From Rhodospirillaceae bacterium (lineage in GTDB: Bacteria; Pseudomonadota; Alphaproteobacteria; Rhodospirillales; Rhodospirillaceae), in NCBI GenBank assembly GCA_009693785.1, contig SHWP01000001.1:86756-150755 (forward strand): a stretch of DNA of 64,000 nucleotides, in the 5' to 3' direction. The notes beneath the pieces are model-generated. The model saw only the letters and a list, made by a program, of their open reading frames with translations, was not told where the DNA came from and did no database searches. Below, in pieces: positions 28,062 to 37,284 of this stretch; position 1 is the first letter of the stretch, and every line of letters starts with the position of its first letter. The position numbers and the translations under genes are program-made.

Positions 28062-29585
28062 TTAAAACTTAGGCGACTTCGCCCGCCGGCGCTGCACAGA
28101 TGACGGAATGTTTAGCGATTCCCGGTACTTAGCGACGGTGCGCCGAGCCACATCAATGCCCTCGGCCTTCAATAAATCCACCAGTTGATCGTCCGATAGC
28201 ACGGCTTCGGGCTTCTCCAGATCGATCATGGATTTGATGCGGTGCCGCACGCTTTCCGATGATGTCGTGCCTTCGCCGCTGGCGCTGGGCAGGCCCTGGC
28301 TGAAGAAATATTTCAGGTCGAAAACGCCGCGTGGCGTTTCCATGAACTTGTTCGTGGTTACACGGCTCACGGTGCTTTCGTGCATCTCGATGGCGGTCGA
28401 CACATCGCGCAGGATCAACGGTTTGAGGTGCGTAATGCCGTGACGGAAAAACCCTTCTTGCTGTTTCACGATTTCGGTCGAGACTTTCAAGATGGTCTCG
28501 GCGCGTTGCTGCAAGGCTTTCACCAGCCAGTTGGCGGCTTGCAGCCGTTCGTTCAAAAACTGTTTTTCATCCTTCGATGAAACAACTTTTGTGACTTCAG
28601 CGACGTAACTTTGATTGATCAACACGCGCGGTAAGGTTTGCGGATTAAGCTCGATGCGCCAGCCGCTACTGGCCAGTGGCGTCATAATGATATCAGGCAC
28701 GATCGTTTCATCAGCGGCTCGTTCGAACCGCAACGCGGGTTTGGGGTCCAACGCGCGAACTTCGGCGATCATGTCTTGCACGTCTTCGATCGACACCGCG
28801 CAGATCTCGCGCAGCTTCTTCAAGTCGCCTGTGCCAAGCAGCTCCAGATTGGCGATAAATTTTTCCATCACCGGATCGAGGCGATCACGCTCGATCAATT
28901 GTAATTTCATGCATTCCTTCAGATCGCGCGCGAATATGCCGGGCGGGTCAAATTTTTGTAACTCGCCAAGCACTTTTTCAACGCGATCCAGTGGCGCGCC
29001 AAGCTGTGCGGCAACCTCCTCGAGCGGGGCTGTCATGTAGCCGTTCTCGTCGAGTTGCTCGATGAGCGCGAGACCAATTAGGCGGTCCGTTGCGTTCGAT
29101 AGCGATAGATTGAGTTGCTGAACCAGATAGCTGCGTAAATCGCCCGCTTCTGCGGCGAGGCGGTCAAGGTTCGGGCCTTCGCCGCCTGAAGCCATGGTCC
29201 CATTTGGCATCGGCACGGCCGAATAGGCGCCTGCGCCCAGAGCCTCAGCCGCGACCCCGCCCATGGTGTCGGTCGTGGGGTCATCGGTTTCGCCGTAATC
29301 CTTGCCATCGTAATCTTCATCCCCGCCTGGCGCCGCGCGGTCTAACGGGGCTGGGTCAGCTGACTGAGGTTTATCACCCACCGGTTCGCCGCCCATGGTG
29401 TCAGCGTAAGTCTCCGCTTCGACGGCATCATCGCGCTCAAGCAAGGGATTGGATTCAAGCTCTTGGTCGATATAGGTGGTTAATTCGACGGATGACATTT
29501 GCAGCAGCTTGATTGCCTGCTGCAGTTGCGGCGTTATGACAAGGCCTTGCGATTGTCTGAGATCAAGCCGTGGGCCGATGGCCAT
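28062..29585 (-). CDS. rpoN: RNA polymerase sigma-54 factor
   Basis: LDLRQSQGLVITPQLQQAIKLLQMSS N-terminus; RpoN box-like C-terminus (ARRTVAKYRESLNIPSSVQRRR). Confidence 0.97.
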   Translation of the reverse strand: MAIGPRLDLRQSQGLVITPQLQQAIKLLQMSSVELTTYIDQELESNPLLERDDAVEAETYADTMGGEPVGDKPQSADPAPLDRAAPGGDEDYDGKDYGETDDPTTDTMGGVAAEALGAGAYSAVPMPNGTMASGGEGPNLDRLAAEAGDLRSYLVQQLNLSLSNATDRLIGLALIEQLDENGYMTAPLEEVAAQLGAPLDRVEKVLGELQKFDPPGIFARDLKECMKLQLIERDRLDPVMEKFIANLELLGTGDLKKLREICAVSIEDVQDMIAEVRALDPKPALRFERAADETIVPDIIMTPLASSGWRIELNPQTLPRVLINQSYVAEVTKVVSSKDEKQFLNERLQAANWLVKALQQRAETILKVSTEIVKQQEGFFRHGITHLKPLILRDVSTAIEMHESTVSRVTTNKFMETPRGVFDLKYFFSQGLPSASGEGTTSSESVRHRIKSMIDLEKPEAVLSDDQLVDLLKAEGIDVARRTVAKYRESLNIPSSVQRRRAKSPKF

Positions 29586-29608
29586 GGTCGATCCTTACTC
29601 CCGGCCAC

Positions 29609-30397
29609 TCAAAGGCTAAAGCGCTCGCCCAAATAGACGCGGCGAACACCCTCATGGGCGACGATCTCTGATGGTGTTCCTTCCATCAGCACCGTGCCTT
29701 CGTGCAAAATGTAAGCGCGGTCGATAATGTCCAGTGTTTCGCGCACATTATGGTCCGTGATCAACACGCCTAAGCCGCGATCTTTCAGATGCGAGACCAT
29801 GCCGCGAATTTCGGCCACCGCGATGGGATCAATCCCTGCCAGCGGTTCGTCGAGCAATATGAAGCTAGGGCGCGACGCCAATGCGCGGGCAATTTCACAA
29901 CGACGGCGCTCGCCGCCCGATAAGGCCAGTGCAGGTGATTTGCGCAAATGATCGATGGAGAATTCCTTCAGCAAAGATTCGACCAAGGCATCTTGTGCGG
30001 CTTTGTCTTCCTCAACGATCTCGGCCACCGCGCGCACGTTGCCTTCCACGCTCATGCCACGAAAGATCGAGGCTTCTTGGGGTAAATAGCCAATGCCGAG
30101 CCGCGCGCGGCGGTACATGGGCAATGCGGTGATGTCCTGGCCATCAAGATAAATCTTGCCCTTATCGGGGCTAATCAGTCCGGTCACGCAATAGAACGAG
30201 GTGGTTTTACCTGCGCCGTTTGGGCCCAGTAGCCCTACGGCTTCGCCGCGTTGGACCGACAGGCTGACGTCGCGCAAAACCGGGCGGCTCTTGTAGGTTT
30301 TGCCCAAGCCCACGACGACCAGGCCCGTTGTAGGAACGGGGTTCGTGGTTTTTTCAGTGCCCGGGTGAGGCGGGGTTAGGGTCGCGGTGTCGGCCAT
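29609..30397 (-). CDS. lptB: LPS export ABC transporter ATP-binding protein
   Basis: GLLGPNGAGKTTSFYCVTGL; ALSGGERRRCEIARALA; LDEPLAGIDPIAV. Confidence 0.95.
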   Translation of the reverse strand: MADTATLTPPHPGTEKTTNPVPTTGLVVVGLGKTYKSRPVLRDVSLSVQRGEAVGLLGPNGAGKTTSFYCVTGLISPDKGKIYLDGQDITALPMYRRARLGIGYLPQEASIFRGMSVEGNVRAVAEIVEEDKAAQDALVESLLKEFSIDHLRKSPALALSGGERRRCEIARALASRPSFILLDEPLAGIDPIAVAEIRGMVSHLKDRGLGVLITDHNVRETLDIIDRAYILHEGTVLMEGTPSEIVAHEGVRRVYLGERFSL

Positions 30398-30495
30398 AGA
30401 GCGATAAATAACCCGTGTTGGTTTCTAAAGGTTTGACGAAACAACGTTTTCCGATGATCTCACAGCCAGGTCAACCGTCGGTATGGGCAATCGCG

Positions 30496-31398
30496 TTAAC
30501 GATTGGGGCTAGGTTGGCCTGTGGTTGGGGCTGCTGGCGCGCTGTTTGCTGACTTTGGCTTGGGTGCGATCAGCGCTTTCACGCGGGCATCGGCCCGTGG
30601 GCTTGAGGTCTTGGCTTCGGCGGCGCTGCCAAACAGACGGCTGGTCCCCGCTTTGGTGTCGACCACCGCAAAGCCGCCGTTCAACTGGTTCTCGCCTTGG
30701 GTCATCATCACATTGCCTTCGATTTTGGCGATTCCTGTCTCGCGGTTGTACTCACCGCGGGCCCCACGCACGGTCTCTTTGGCGGTGCGCAATATGACGT
30801 TCCCTTCGGCCTGGACCACGCGAATGTCGCCTTGGCGTACCGCTGATGATTTTGACGGAGCCGTCTCTTCACTAAAGAAAGCGGTCAGGCGGTCAGCCTT
30901 GATGCGGCGGGTATCGTCTTGGGCTTCGGCATCTCCTTCAGCCACGGCCACTTTCTCGCGCGACCAATATTGAATCGCCTGTTGAGCCGTAACTTTGCCG
31001 CTCGTGGTGGTGAGGGTAACGGGACTGCCTTCAATCACCAGCACGGCTTTATCGAAATCATACACCGCGGCCGATCCGGCGGCTTGTTCCGAGGCCGAGG
31101 CAATAGCCACGCGGCCCACGGCGTCGACACGATATACCTCGGTGCCGCCGCCAGCCGTGTCGCGGTAGTGCGCCGTCAGTTCGTCGGCGGTGACGCTGAA
31201 ATCGCCCTGTTTGGCTTTGGCATTGCCGCGGGCAATGAACAACTTTCCATTTTGCTGCCACTCAATACCCTGGTCGGCCGTCACCTCGATCGGCTTGTTG
31301 GGGTCCTTTGAGGTGAAACTCAACGACTGTGCCGCCACGGCGAAGGGCAGCGTTAAACTAATCAACAGGCTGAAGCTTAAGGTCTGTTTCATGCGCAA
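30496..31398 (-). CDS. lptA: LPS transport periplasmic protein LptA
   Basis: Signal peptide; PIEVTADQGIEWQQNGKLFIARGNAKAKQGDFSVTADELTAHY OstA-like; position lptC-lptA-lptB. Confidence 0.9.
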   Translation of the reverse strand: MRMKQTLSFSLLISLTLPFAVAAQSLSFTSKDPNKPIEVTADQGIEWQQNGKLFIARGNAKAKQGDFSVTADELTAHYRDTAGGGTEVYRVDAVGRVAIASASEQAAGSAAVYDFDKAVLVIEGSPVTLTTTSGKVTAQQAIQYWSREKVAVAEGDAEAQDDTRRIKADRLTAFFSEETAPSKSSAVRQGDIRVVQAEGNVILRTAKETVRGARGEYNRETGIAKIEGNVMMTQGENQLNGGFAVVDTKAGTSRLFGSAAEAKTSSPRADARVKALIAPKPKSANSAPAAPTTGQPSPNR

Positions 31399-31403
31399 GA
31401 CTC

Positions 31404-32117
31404 TTAGTTTTTTGTCGAGGCAGGCGCGGCGTTATTGGCTGCGCCATCGCTTTTGATCGCTTGGGTGAGAACAAGTTTGGCCGGGCCTAAAAACAGCACG
31501 CGTTCACCCTTATCGAAGAGATCAAATCCTTGGGCATCGAGTTGACCAAATGGGCCCTGGCTTTGCACTGCGGTCCGGCCTGAAGCGCTGCTATCTTTCA
31601 GGCGAATGTTGGCCGCAGACGTATGCATTTCATAGCCCTTGTCTTGGAACAGACTCACATTGTCGGTCAAATCCAATGTTTCGCTGTCGCGGTCGTAGAG
31701 GCCGCTGCCCGCCGTGATTGACAGCCACTCGCCACCCGTCAGAGTAATATCGGCTTGCGGCGCGGTTAGTTCGATACGTTTGTCACCTTCGCCCCGCTCC
31801 TTCACGCCTTTTGCAGTTAACGAATAGGGTTGGCCTTTTTTATCGGTGCCAAAGTAGCGTGCATTGACCATGCTCAGCGCATCCACCGCAGCCTCGGTGA
31901 GTGGCGTAGTGACCGTGCCAACGCGAAACCGCTCATCATTGCCCATGAAATACGGCAACACAAAAACCAGCAACACCAAGATGACCGCCACGGCGGGCAG
32001 TCCGATGCGCATGTACCCGACGAACTTGCTGTACCGGGCGACATCTCCCGCTGCGTTTACGTTGCGCGGCTGCCACGAGGCATCTGGTGGTGTGGGCTTG
32101 CCGGTGCGTTCGCTCAT
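31404..32117 (-). CDS. lptC: LPS export protein LptC
   Basis: Single TM (VGYMRIGLPAVAVILVLLVFVLPYFM) plus LptC-like beta region; position between kdsD and lptA. Confidence 0.88.
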   Translation of the reverse strand: MSERTGKPTPPDASWQPRNVNAAGDVARYSKFVGYMRIGLPAVAVILVLLVFVLPYFMGNDERFRVGTVTTPLTEAAVDALSMVNARYFGTDKKGQPYSLTAKGVKERGEGDKRIELTAPQADITLTGGEWLSITAGSGLYDRDSETLDLTDNVSLFQDKGYEMHTSAANIRLKDSSASGRTAVQSQGPFGQLDAQGFDLFDKGERVLFLGPAKLVLTQAIKSDGAANNAAPASTKN

Positions 32118-33097
32118 GCGGCTCCCGCACGCAAGATGTCGTGCAAGCGTACGATGCCCACCGGCTGCCCATCATCGACAACAAAAAGGCAGGCGACTTT
32201 CCATTCGTTCATCAAGCGCAGGGCTTCCTGTGCTAGCACGCTGCCATGGGTGGTCTTGGGGTTCTTGGTCATGACGTCGCCGGCAGTTTTTTGTAGAACG
32301 CCCGACTGCATATGACGGCGCAAGTCGCCGTCAGTGACGACACCCATAAGTTTGCCATTGTCGATCACGCCCGCAATGCCAAAGGTTTTTTTGGTCATGA
32401 CTAAAATCGTGTCTGACATGGAAGCGGTGTGTTTGACCAAGGGCAGCTCATCGCCCGTGTGCATCAAGTCCTTGACCTTCAGCAGCTTGCGGCCCAATTT
32501 GCCGCCGGGGTGAAACACTTTGTAATCATCGGCCGTAAATCCACGCCGTTCTAACAGCGCCACGGCAACGGCATCGCCCAAGGCCAGCATCATGGTGGTT
32601 GAGGTGGTGGGGGCTAGGCCAAGCGGGCAGGCTTCGGCCACGTTTGGCAGCTCCAAAACAATGTCGGCGGCTTGACCGAGGCTTGAGTCGCGTTTGCTGG
32701 TCATGGCCACAAGCTTGATGCCAAAACGGCGGGTGTAATCGATTAGGTCGGCGAGTTCGGAGGTTTCGCCACTGTTGGATAAAGCCAACACGGCATCGTC
32801 ATTGGTGATCATTCCCAGGTCGCCGTGGCTAGCTTCTGCCGCATGCACGAAAAAAGCAGGCGTACCAGTCGAGGCCAGGGTGGCTGCGATCTTGTGGCCG
32901 ATATGTCCGCTTTTACCCATGCCCGAGACAATAATTCGGCCCCTAATGCTAAGGAACAGATCCACGCATTTGGTGAAATCCTGACCCAAGGACTTCGCCA
33001 TAGCTTGAATGCCATTGGCGGCTAAGTCGAACACGCGCGCGGCGGAGGTCACGGCGTCGATCGGATTGGCGGGGGCTTTTGGGGCAGGGGTTGCCAT
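32114..33097 (-). CDS. kdsD: Arabinose-5-phosphate isomerase (KpsF/GutQ family) with SIS and CBS domains
   Basis: IIVSGMGKSGHIGHKIAATLASTGTPAFFVHAAEASHGDLGMI; CBS-type C-terminus. Confidence 0.94.
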   Translation of the reverse strand: MATPAPKAPANPIDAVTSAARVFDLAANGIQAMAKSLGQDFTKCVDLFLSIRGRIIVSGMGKSGHIGHKIAATLASTGTPAFFVHAAEASHGDLGMITNDDAVLALSNSGETSELADLIDYTRRFGIKLVAMTSKRDSSLGQAADIVLELPNVAEACPLGLAPTTSTTMMLALGDAVAVALLERRGFTADDYKVFHPGGKLGRKLLKVKDLMHTGDELPLVKHTASMSDTILVMTKKTFGIAGVIDNGKLMGVVTDGDLRRHMQSGVLQKTAGDVMTKNPKTTHGSVLAQEALRLMNEWKVACLFVVDDGQPVGIVRLHDILRAGAA

Positions 33098-33263
33098 TCG
33101 TGTCGTGGCCTAGGTTGATGTCGTGCACACGGCATATAAACCGCCGTAGCACTTTCGCCAGAAGTATCGCTCGGGGGATTCGGCCGGTCAACGCGCGCCT
33201 AGGCCCACTCTGCCTACCCACAATGACAAAGCCGCCATGTCACAAAGACGTGCTGCCAGGAGC

Positions 33264-33872
33264 TCAATGTGCGAAGAGGTCTTCGTCGGCCCAGCCCGCA
33301 AGGTCGAGAGCAGCGCGGTCGGGTAAAAACTTAAAGCAGGCTTCGGCCAAAGCCGTACGTCCTTCGCGGGCCAGCATTTTGTCCATCTCGGTCTTGAGGC
33401 GGTGCAGGTACAGTACGTCGGCGGCAGCGTAATCTACCTGATCCTGGCTTAATTGGGCCGCGCCCCAATCGGAGGTTTGCTGCTGCTTCGAAAGCTCGAC
33501 CCCGAGCAGTTCTTTGCAAAGATCTTTCAGGCCATGCTTATCGGTATTGGTGCGCGTCAGGCGCGAAGCTGTTCGCGTGCAGTACACAGGAGTGCATCGC
33601 ACACCGAATTGACGTTGCAGCATGGCCAAATCAAAACGCGCAAAATGAAAAATCTTTTGAATGGTTGTGTCGGCAAACACACGGACCAAATTCGGCGCCG
33701 CCTGGCTTTGCACGATCTGCACAATATGACTGTGGCCGTCGCCGCTTGACAACTGAACGACGCAAAGCCGGTCGCGATTGAGGCGTAAGCCCATGGTTTC
33801 GGTGTCAACCGCCACGCTGCCGCTAAAGGAGACATTGGAGGGTAGATCGCCGCGGTGAAGATGATTGGTCAC
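33264..33872 (-). CDS. Ribonuclease D-like 3'-5' exonuclease
   Basis: VDTETMGLRLNRDRLCVVQLSSGD; DYAAADVLYLHRL DEDD exonuclease motifs. Confidence 0.9.
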   Translation of the reverse strand: MTNHLHRGDLPSNVSFSGSVAVDTETMGLRLNRDRLCVVQLSSGDGHSHIVQIVQSQAAPNLVRVFADTTIQKIFHFARFDLAMLQRQFGVRCTPVYCTRTASRLTRTNTDKHGLKDLCKELLGVELSKQQQTSDWGAAQLSQDQVDYAAADVLYLHRLKTEMDKMLAREGRTALAEACFKFLPDRAALDLAGWADEDLFAH

Positions 33873-33908
33873 GATCTCACTCGTATCGGTTTGGTTTGGT
33901 CATTCGTA

Positions 33909-33923
33909 AGCCCACAATGGGCT
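33909..33923 (-). other. Short stem-loop directly downstream of tRNA-Leu
   Basis: Perfect 6-bp inverted repeat AGCCCA-CAA-TGGGCT; no T-tract follows on the minus strand, so terminator function is uncertain. Confidence 0.4.
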
Positions 33924-33932
33924 AAAATAAAG

Positions 33933-34019
<87 letters not shown>

Positions 34020-34240
34020 ATCGGGTTGCCGGTTCAGGGCACAAGCGGCCAAGACCAGCGGAAACAGGGCGAGACGGATACAGCGCAGGGCGCCGTGAGT
34101 CAATCCAAAGGGGCGGATTCCCAGGGATTTAATCCATTTCTCAGGGCCTTAGCGCTCTTGCTTTGGGTGGGTCGTTAGCGTCAAAAAGGTGCGCTAAGAT
34201 AGATCTATTAACGGCATAGGCGGCGGATCAAGGGCGGGCC

Positions 34241-35269
34241 ATGGCACAAAAGCTGGCGGTTGTTTTCGGTGGGTCAGGGTTTATTGGGCGCTACGTGGTG
34301 CGACATCTTGCGGCAGCGGGCTGGCGCGTACGCGTGGCTGTGCGCGATACGCAAAAGGCACAGTTCCTGAAACCTGCGGGCGATTTGGGCCAGGTCTCGT
34401 TCGTCCCCGCTTCGGTCACCGATCCGGCCTCGGTCGCTGCCGCAGTTGTTGGCGCCGATGCCGTGGTGAATTTGGTGGGTATTTTGCTTGAAGTCGGCAA
34501 GCGCACATTCAAGGCCGTGCACGTCGATGGCGCTGCGAACGTTGCCGCAGCCGCCGCACAGGCTGGGGCAACGACACTCATTCACATGTCAGCGCTCGGC
34601 GCTGATGAATACTCGACATCATCCTATGCGCGCTCAAAGGCCGCGGGCGAAAAAGCTGTGCGCGGTGCATTTACACAGGCGATAATTTTCCGCCCCTGCG
34701 TGGTGTTTGGGTCAGAAGATGGATTTTTCAACCTCTATGGCCTCATCGCCCAAACGTTTCCATTCATTCCTTTTTTCACGAATACCAATCCGCAAGCGCC
34801 TAAGGGTGGCGGGGCGTCGTTTCAGCCGGTCTACGTCGGCGATGTAGCCAGCGCAATTCTTCAGGCTGCCAGCGATGGGCGTCATGCAGGCCAAACTTAT
34901 GAGTTGGGTGGCCCGCGAGTATGCACCATGCGCGACATCGTGCAGCTGGTGAACCAGGCGACCATGCGGCACCGGAAAATTATCGGGCTGCCGTATCTAT
35001 TCGCTTGGCCATTGATCATCGCAGGCACGGTTGCGCGCTGGGCCTTGCATCTTGTGCTAAGAATTTCTTTCCAGGCGCCACTCTTGCCCACTGCCGACCA
35101 AGTAAAGTTACTCAAGGCAGGCAGCGTGCTCTCCGGTAAGTTGCCGGGCCTAGAGGCCTTTGGCATCGCGCCAACAGCGCCCGACGCGGTAGTGCCTACC
35201 TACCTTAAACGCTTCCGCCCTTTGCAGCAGAACAAGCGGTTGCGTGTTGCGGCTCGTAACGGGGCCTAA
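34241..35269 (+). CDS. NAD-dependent epimerase, NDUFA9-like (complex I-associated family)
   Basis: AVVFGGSGFIGRYVVRHLAAAGWRVRVAVRD Rossmann motif and RPCVVFGSEDGFFN pattern. Confidence 0.85.
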   Translation: MAQKLAVVFGGSGFIGRYVVRHLAAAGWRVRVAVRDTQKAQFLKPAGDLGQVSFVPASVTDPASVAAAVVGADAVVNLVGILLEVGKRTFKAVHVDGAANVAAAAAQAGATTLIHMSALGADEYSTSSYARSKAAGEKAVRGAFTQAIIFRPCVVFGSEDGFFNLYGLIAQTFPFIPFFTNTNPQAPKGGGASFQPVYVGDVASAILQAASDGRHAGQTYELGGPRVCTMRDIVQLVNQATMRHRKIIGLPYLFAWPLIIAGTVARWALHLVLRISFQAPLLPTADQVKLLKAGSVLSGKLPGLEAFGIAPTAPDAVVPTYLKRFRPLQQNKRLRVAARNGA

Positions 35270-35281
35270 CTCAGCCCGTGC

Positions 35282-36115
35282 TTATAGCTTGATCCAGCCA
35301 TAAGCCGTGGCCAACACGACCGAGCCCAAAATAAGCCGGTAAATCACGAACGGCGTAAAGGTCGAACGCCGCAGCCACGCCATCATGATGGCGATGGCGA
35401 ACAGCCCGGTGACAAACGACATGGCCATGCCCAAGAGCGCGTCTTGAGTCATGCTCATGCTATCGGCTTTCTGCAGTTTCATGATCAGCCATACGCCGCC
35501 CGCGGCGATGGTTGGAATCGATAGCAGCATGGAAAACCGAGCGGCTTCGGCGCGTTCGTACCCTAACAGCCGGGCCATGGTCATGGTGATGCCTGAGCGG
35601 CTGGTGCCTGGAACCAGCGCCAAGATCTGGGCCGCGCCAATCAGAATGGCATCGCCATACGAGGCATGTTCGACACGCTTAATGGTCATGCACATCTTAT
35701 CAAAGATGAATAACAAGATCGCATAACCCACCGTGGTCCAACCGATGATAACCATTTGCCGCACGGCGTCGCCGACGTATTTCTCAAAGGCCCACGCAGC
35801 AGCCAGTGTTGGAATTGTGGCCACGATGATTTGAAACGCAAGCCTAGCGCCAGGGTCGCGCTTGCCGCGCAGAAACCGCGTGAGACCCAACAGCATTGCC
35901 CATAACTCGCGCCAAAAATAAATGCACGCTGCAAACATAGTGCCGACGTGAACCGCCACATCCATCGACAACCCCTGGTCTGGCCAACCGGTAAACATGG
36001 GGATCAGGGCGAGGTGACCTGAGGAACTGACCGGTAAAAACTCGGTCAGGCCTTGCACAATGGCAAGAACGATAATCTGTGTTAGCGGCAAAACAGCCCC
36101 CCAAGGTCGAGACAA
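35282..36115 (-). CDS. uppP: Undecaprenyl-diphosphatase (BacA/UppP)
   Basis: IVQGLTEFLPVSSSGHLALIP and LVPGTSRSGITMTMARLLGYERAEAARFSMLLSIP. Annotated start may be a few codons upstream of the real one. Confidence 0.96.
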   Translation of the reverse strand: MSRPWGAVLPLTQIIVLAIVQGLTEFLPVSSSGHLALIPMFTGWPDQGLSMDVAVHVGTMFAACIYFWRELWAMLLGLTRFLRGKRDPGARLAFQIIVATIPTLAAAWAFEKYVGDAVRQMVIIGWTTVGYAILLFIFDKMCMTIKRVEHASYGDAILIGAAQILALVPGTSRSGITMTMARLLGYERAEAARFSMLLSIPTIAAGGVWLIMKLQKADSMSMTQDALLGMAMSFVTGLFAIAIMMAWLRRSTFTPFVIYRLILGSVVLATAYGWIKL

Positions 36116-36175
36116 GAGCGGTTATACCACCGCCGAGTCGCGAGCCCAAGAGTTGGCTTAGGTAATGACTACTCT

Positions 36176-36205
36176 TTTATAGGAGGCATGTTTATAGGAG
36201 GCATG
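36176..36205 (+). repeat. Perfect tandem 15-bp repeat TTTATAGGAGGCATG x2
   Basis: Direct reading of 36176-36190 and 36191-36205; each unit holds AGGAGG plus ATG. Confidence 0.95.
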
Positions 36206-36223
36206 AGCGTAAGCTTAAAATGT

Positions 36224-36775
36224 CTACAAACAGGTCGTGCTTTTTCGACCAGAGACAAATGTCAGGTGCCCAACAGCATCAGTTTTCCACTGGATCGTCC
36301 AAAGCTGTTGGCAAGGAAAAACCGTATAGGAAAAATCAGCACTTCGTAGTGCCCCTGCCATTTGCCAGCTTGGTTTAAAACCCCACTGTTGAAGTTCATG
36401 AATCAATATGTTTTCGTCAGAGCCGAGTGGAAATCTTAATTTAGTTCGCTGATCGAATTCTATGCTAGCTGGACTATCGAATCGTAGAGAGCTATCGGGC
36501 GGGAGCTTATCCAACAAGGGCGGGATTTCCGGCGCCTGACGCCGCTGTTCAATCCAGATGTACGTAACGGCAGATGAGATTAGAGCCACAAGTGCTATTG
36601 CTGTAATCGTGCCAAATAGCCACTTTATTTTGGACAGCGATCGCTTAAGCAACCATCCGTGCGTGGGCGATTTCGTTACGGCCAACGGTCCGGACAGCCG
36701 TCGCTGGAACAGTGAGTACTGAAACCGTTTCGCCTGAAAGCGTAACAAACTCGACTTCGAAGGCAGTGGCGTCAC
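36224..36775 (-). CDS. Hypothetical single-TM protein
   Basis: TM segment WLFGTITAIALVALISSAVTYIWI. The N-terminus of the ORF overlaps the DUF4926-like gene, so the real start is probably near 36650. Confidence 0.5.
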   Translation of the reverse strand: MTPLPSKSSLLRFQAKRFQYSLFQRRLSGPLAVTKSPTHGWLLKRSLSKIKWLFGTITAIALVALISSAVTYIWIEQRRQAPEIPPLLDKLPPDSSLRFDSPASIEFDQRTKLRFPLGSDENILIHELQQWGFKPSWQMAGALRSADFSYTVFPCQQLWTIQWKTDAVGHLTFVSGRKSTTCL

Positions 36776-36869
36776 GGTGTACCATCACGACCCAGCCGAC
36801 ATCTCCAGCCTTCAGGCCGTTTGTTACAAGATTCTCAGTTAGCACAACTGGATCAAGCTCTTTAATCAC
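36645..36869 (-). CDS. DUF4926-like small protein
   Basis: MIKELDPVVLTENLVTNGLKAGDVGWVVMVHRDATAFEVEFVTLSGETVSVLTV; GTG start overlapping the upstream TGA. Confidence 0.75.
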   Translation of the reverse strand: MIKELDPVVLTENLVTNGLKAGDVGWVVMVHRDATAFEVEFVTLSGETVSVLTVPATAVRTVGRNEIAHARMVA

Positions 36870-37213
36870 TTATCATCTCCAGGCATTGGGTATGCCGTAA
36901 CCAAACGTGGAATTATCTCGCCAATTTCAACGAACCACACCGCGCGAATACGTGGCTTGCGTAGATCGGGACAGGTCAACAATCCCTCAACTATATACTT
37001 CTTGCCGTATTTTGTCTCTTCTACTGTGATTTTATCTCCGGCTGCGGTGTGGCGCAAAAGAGCGTCGCGAAGGGTTCGCCACGACGCTTGTGAAAACTCG
37101 AATTGCTTAAAGTATGCGGCCTTTATCCGGCCAGCAGGATGCCCATCGGACAGAAGATAGTCTGTTATCTTGCGGTCATCGATGACGGCCTTTTCGGCGT
37201 TTGGCAGCGTCAT
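36866..37213 (-). CDS. DUF6883-like small protein
   Basis: LPNAEKAVIDDRKITDYLLSDGHPAGRIKAAYFKQFEFSQASWRTLRDALLRH... pattern. Confidence 0.75.
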   Translation of the reverse strand: MTLPNAEKAVIDDRKITDYLLSDGHPAGRIKAAYFKQFEFSQASWRTLRDALLRHTAAGDKITVEETKYGKKYIVEGLLTCPDLRKPRIRAVWFVEIGEIIPRLVTAYPMPGDDK

Positions 37214-37284
37214 TGGTTAGCATTCCAGAAACAGCGGACATCGCGATTTAACATAATTTCGGCAGTGGCACCTGTTAAGCCGCG

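Noticed and set aside
33909-33923. Rho-independent terminator after tRNA-Leu
   Set aside because: The stem is only 6 bp and is not followed by a T-tract on the minus strand, so I list it only as a stem-loop.
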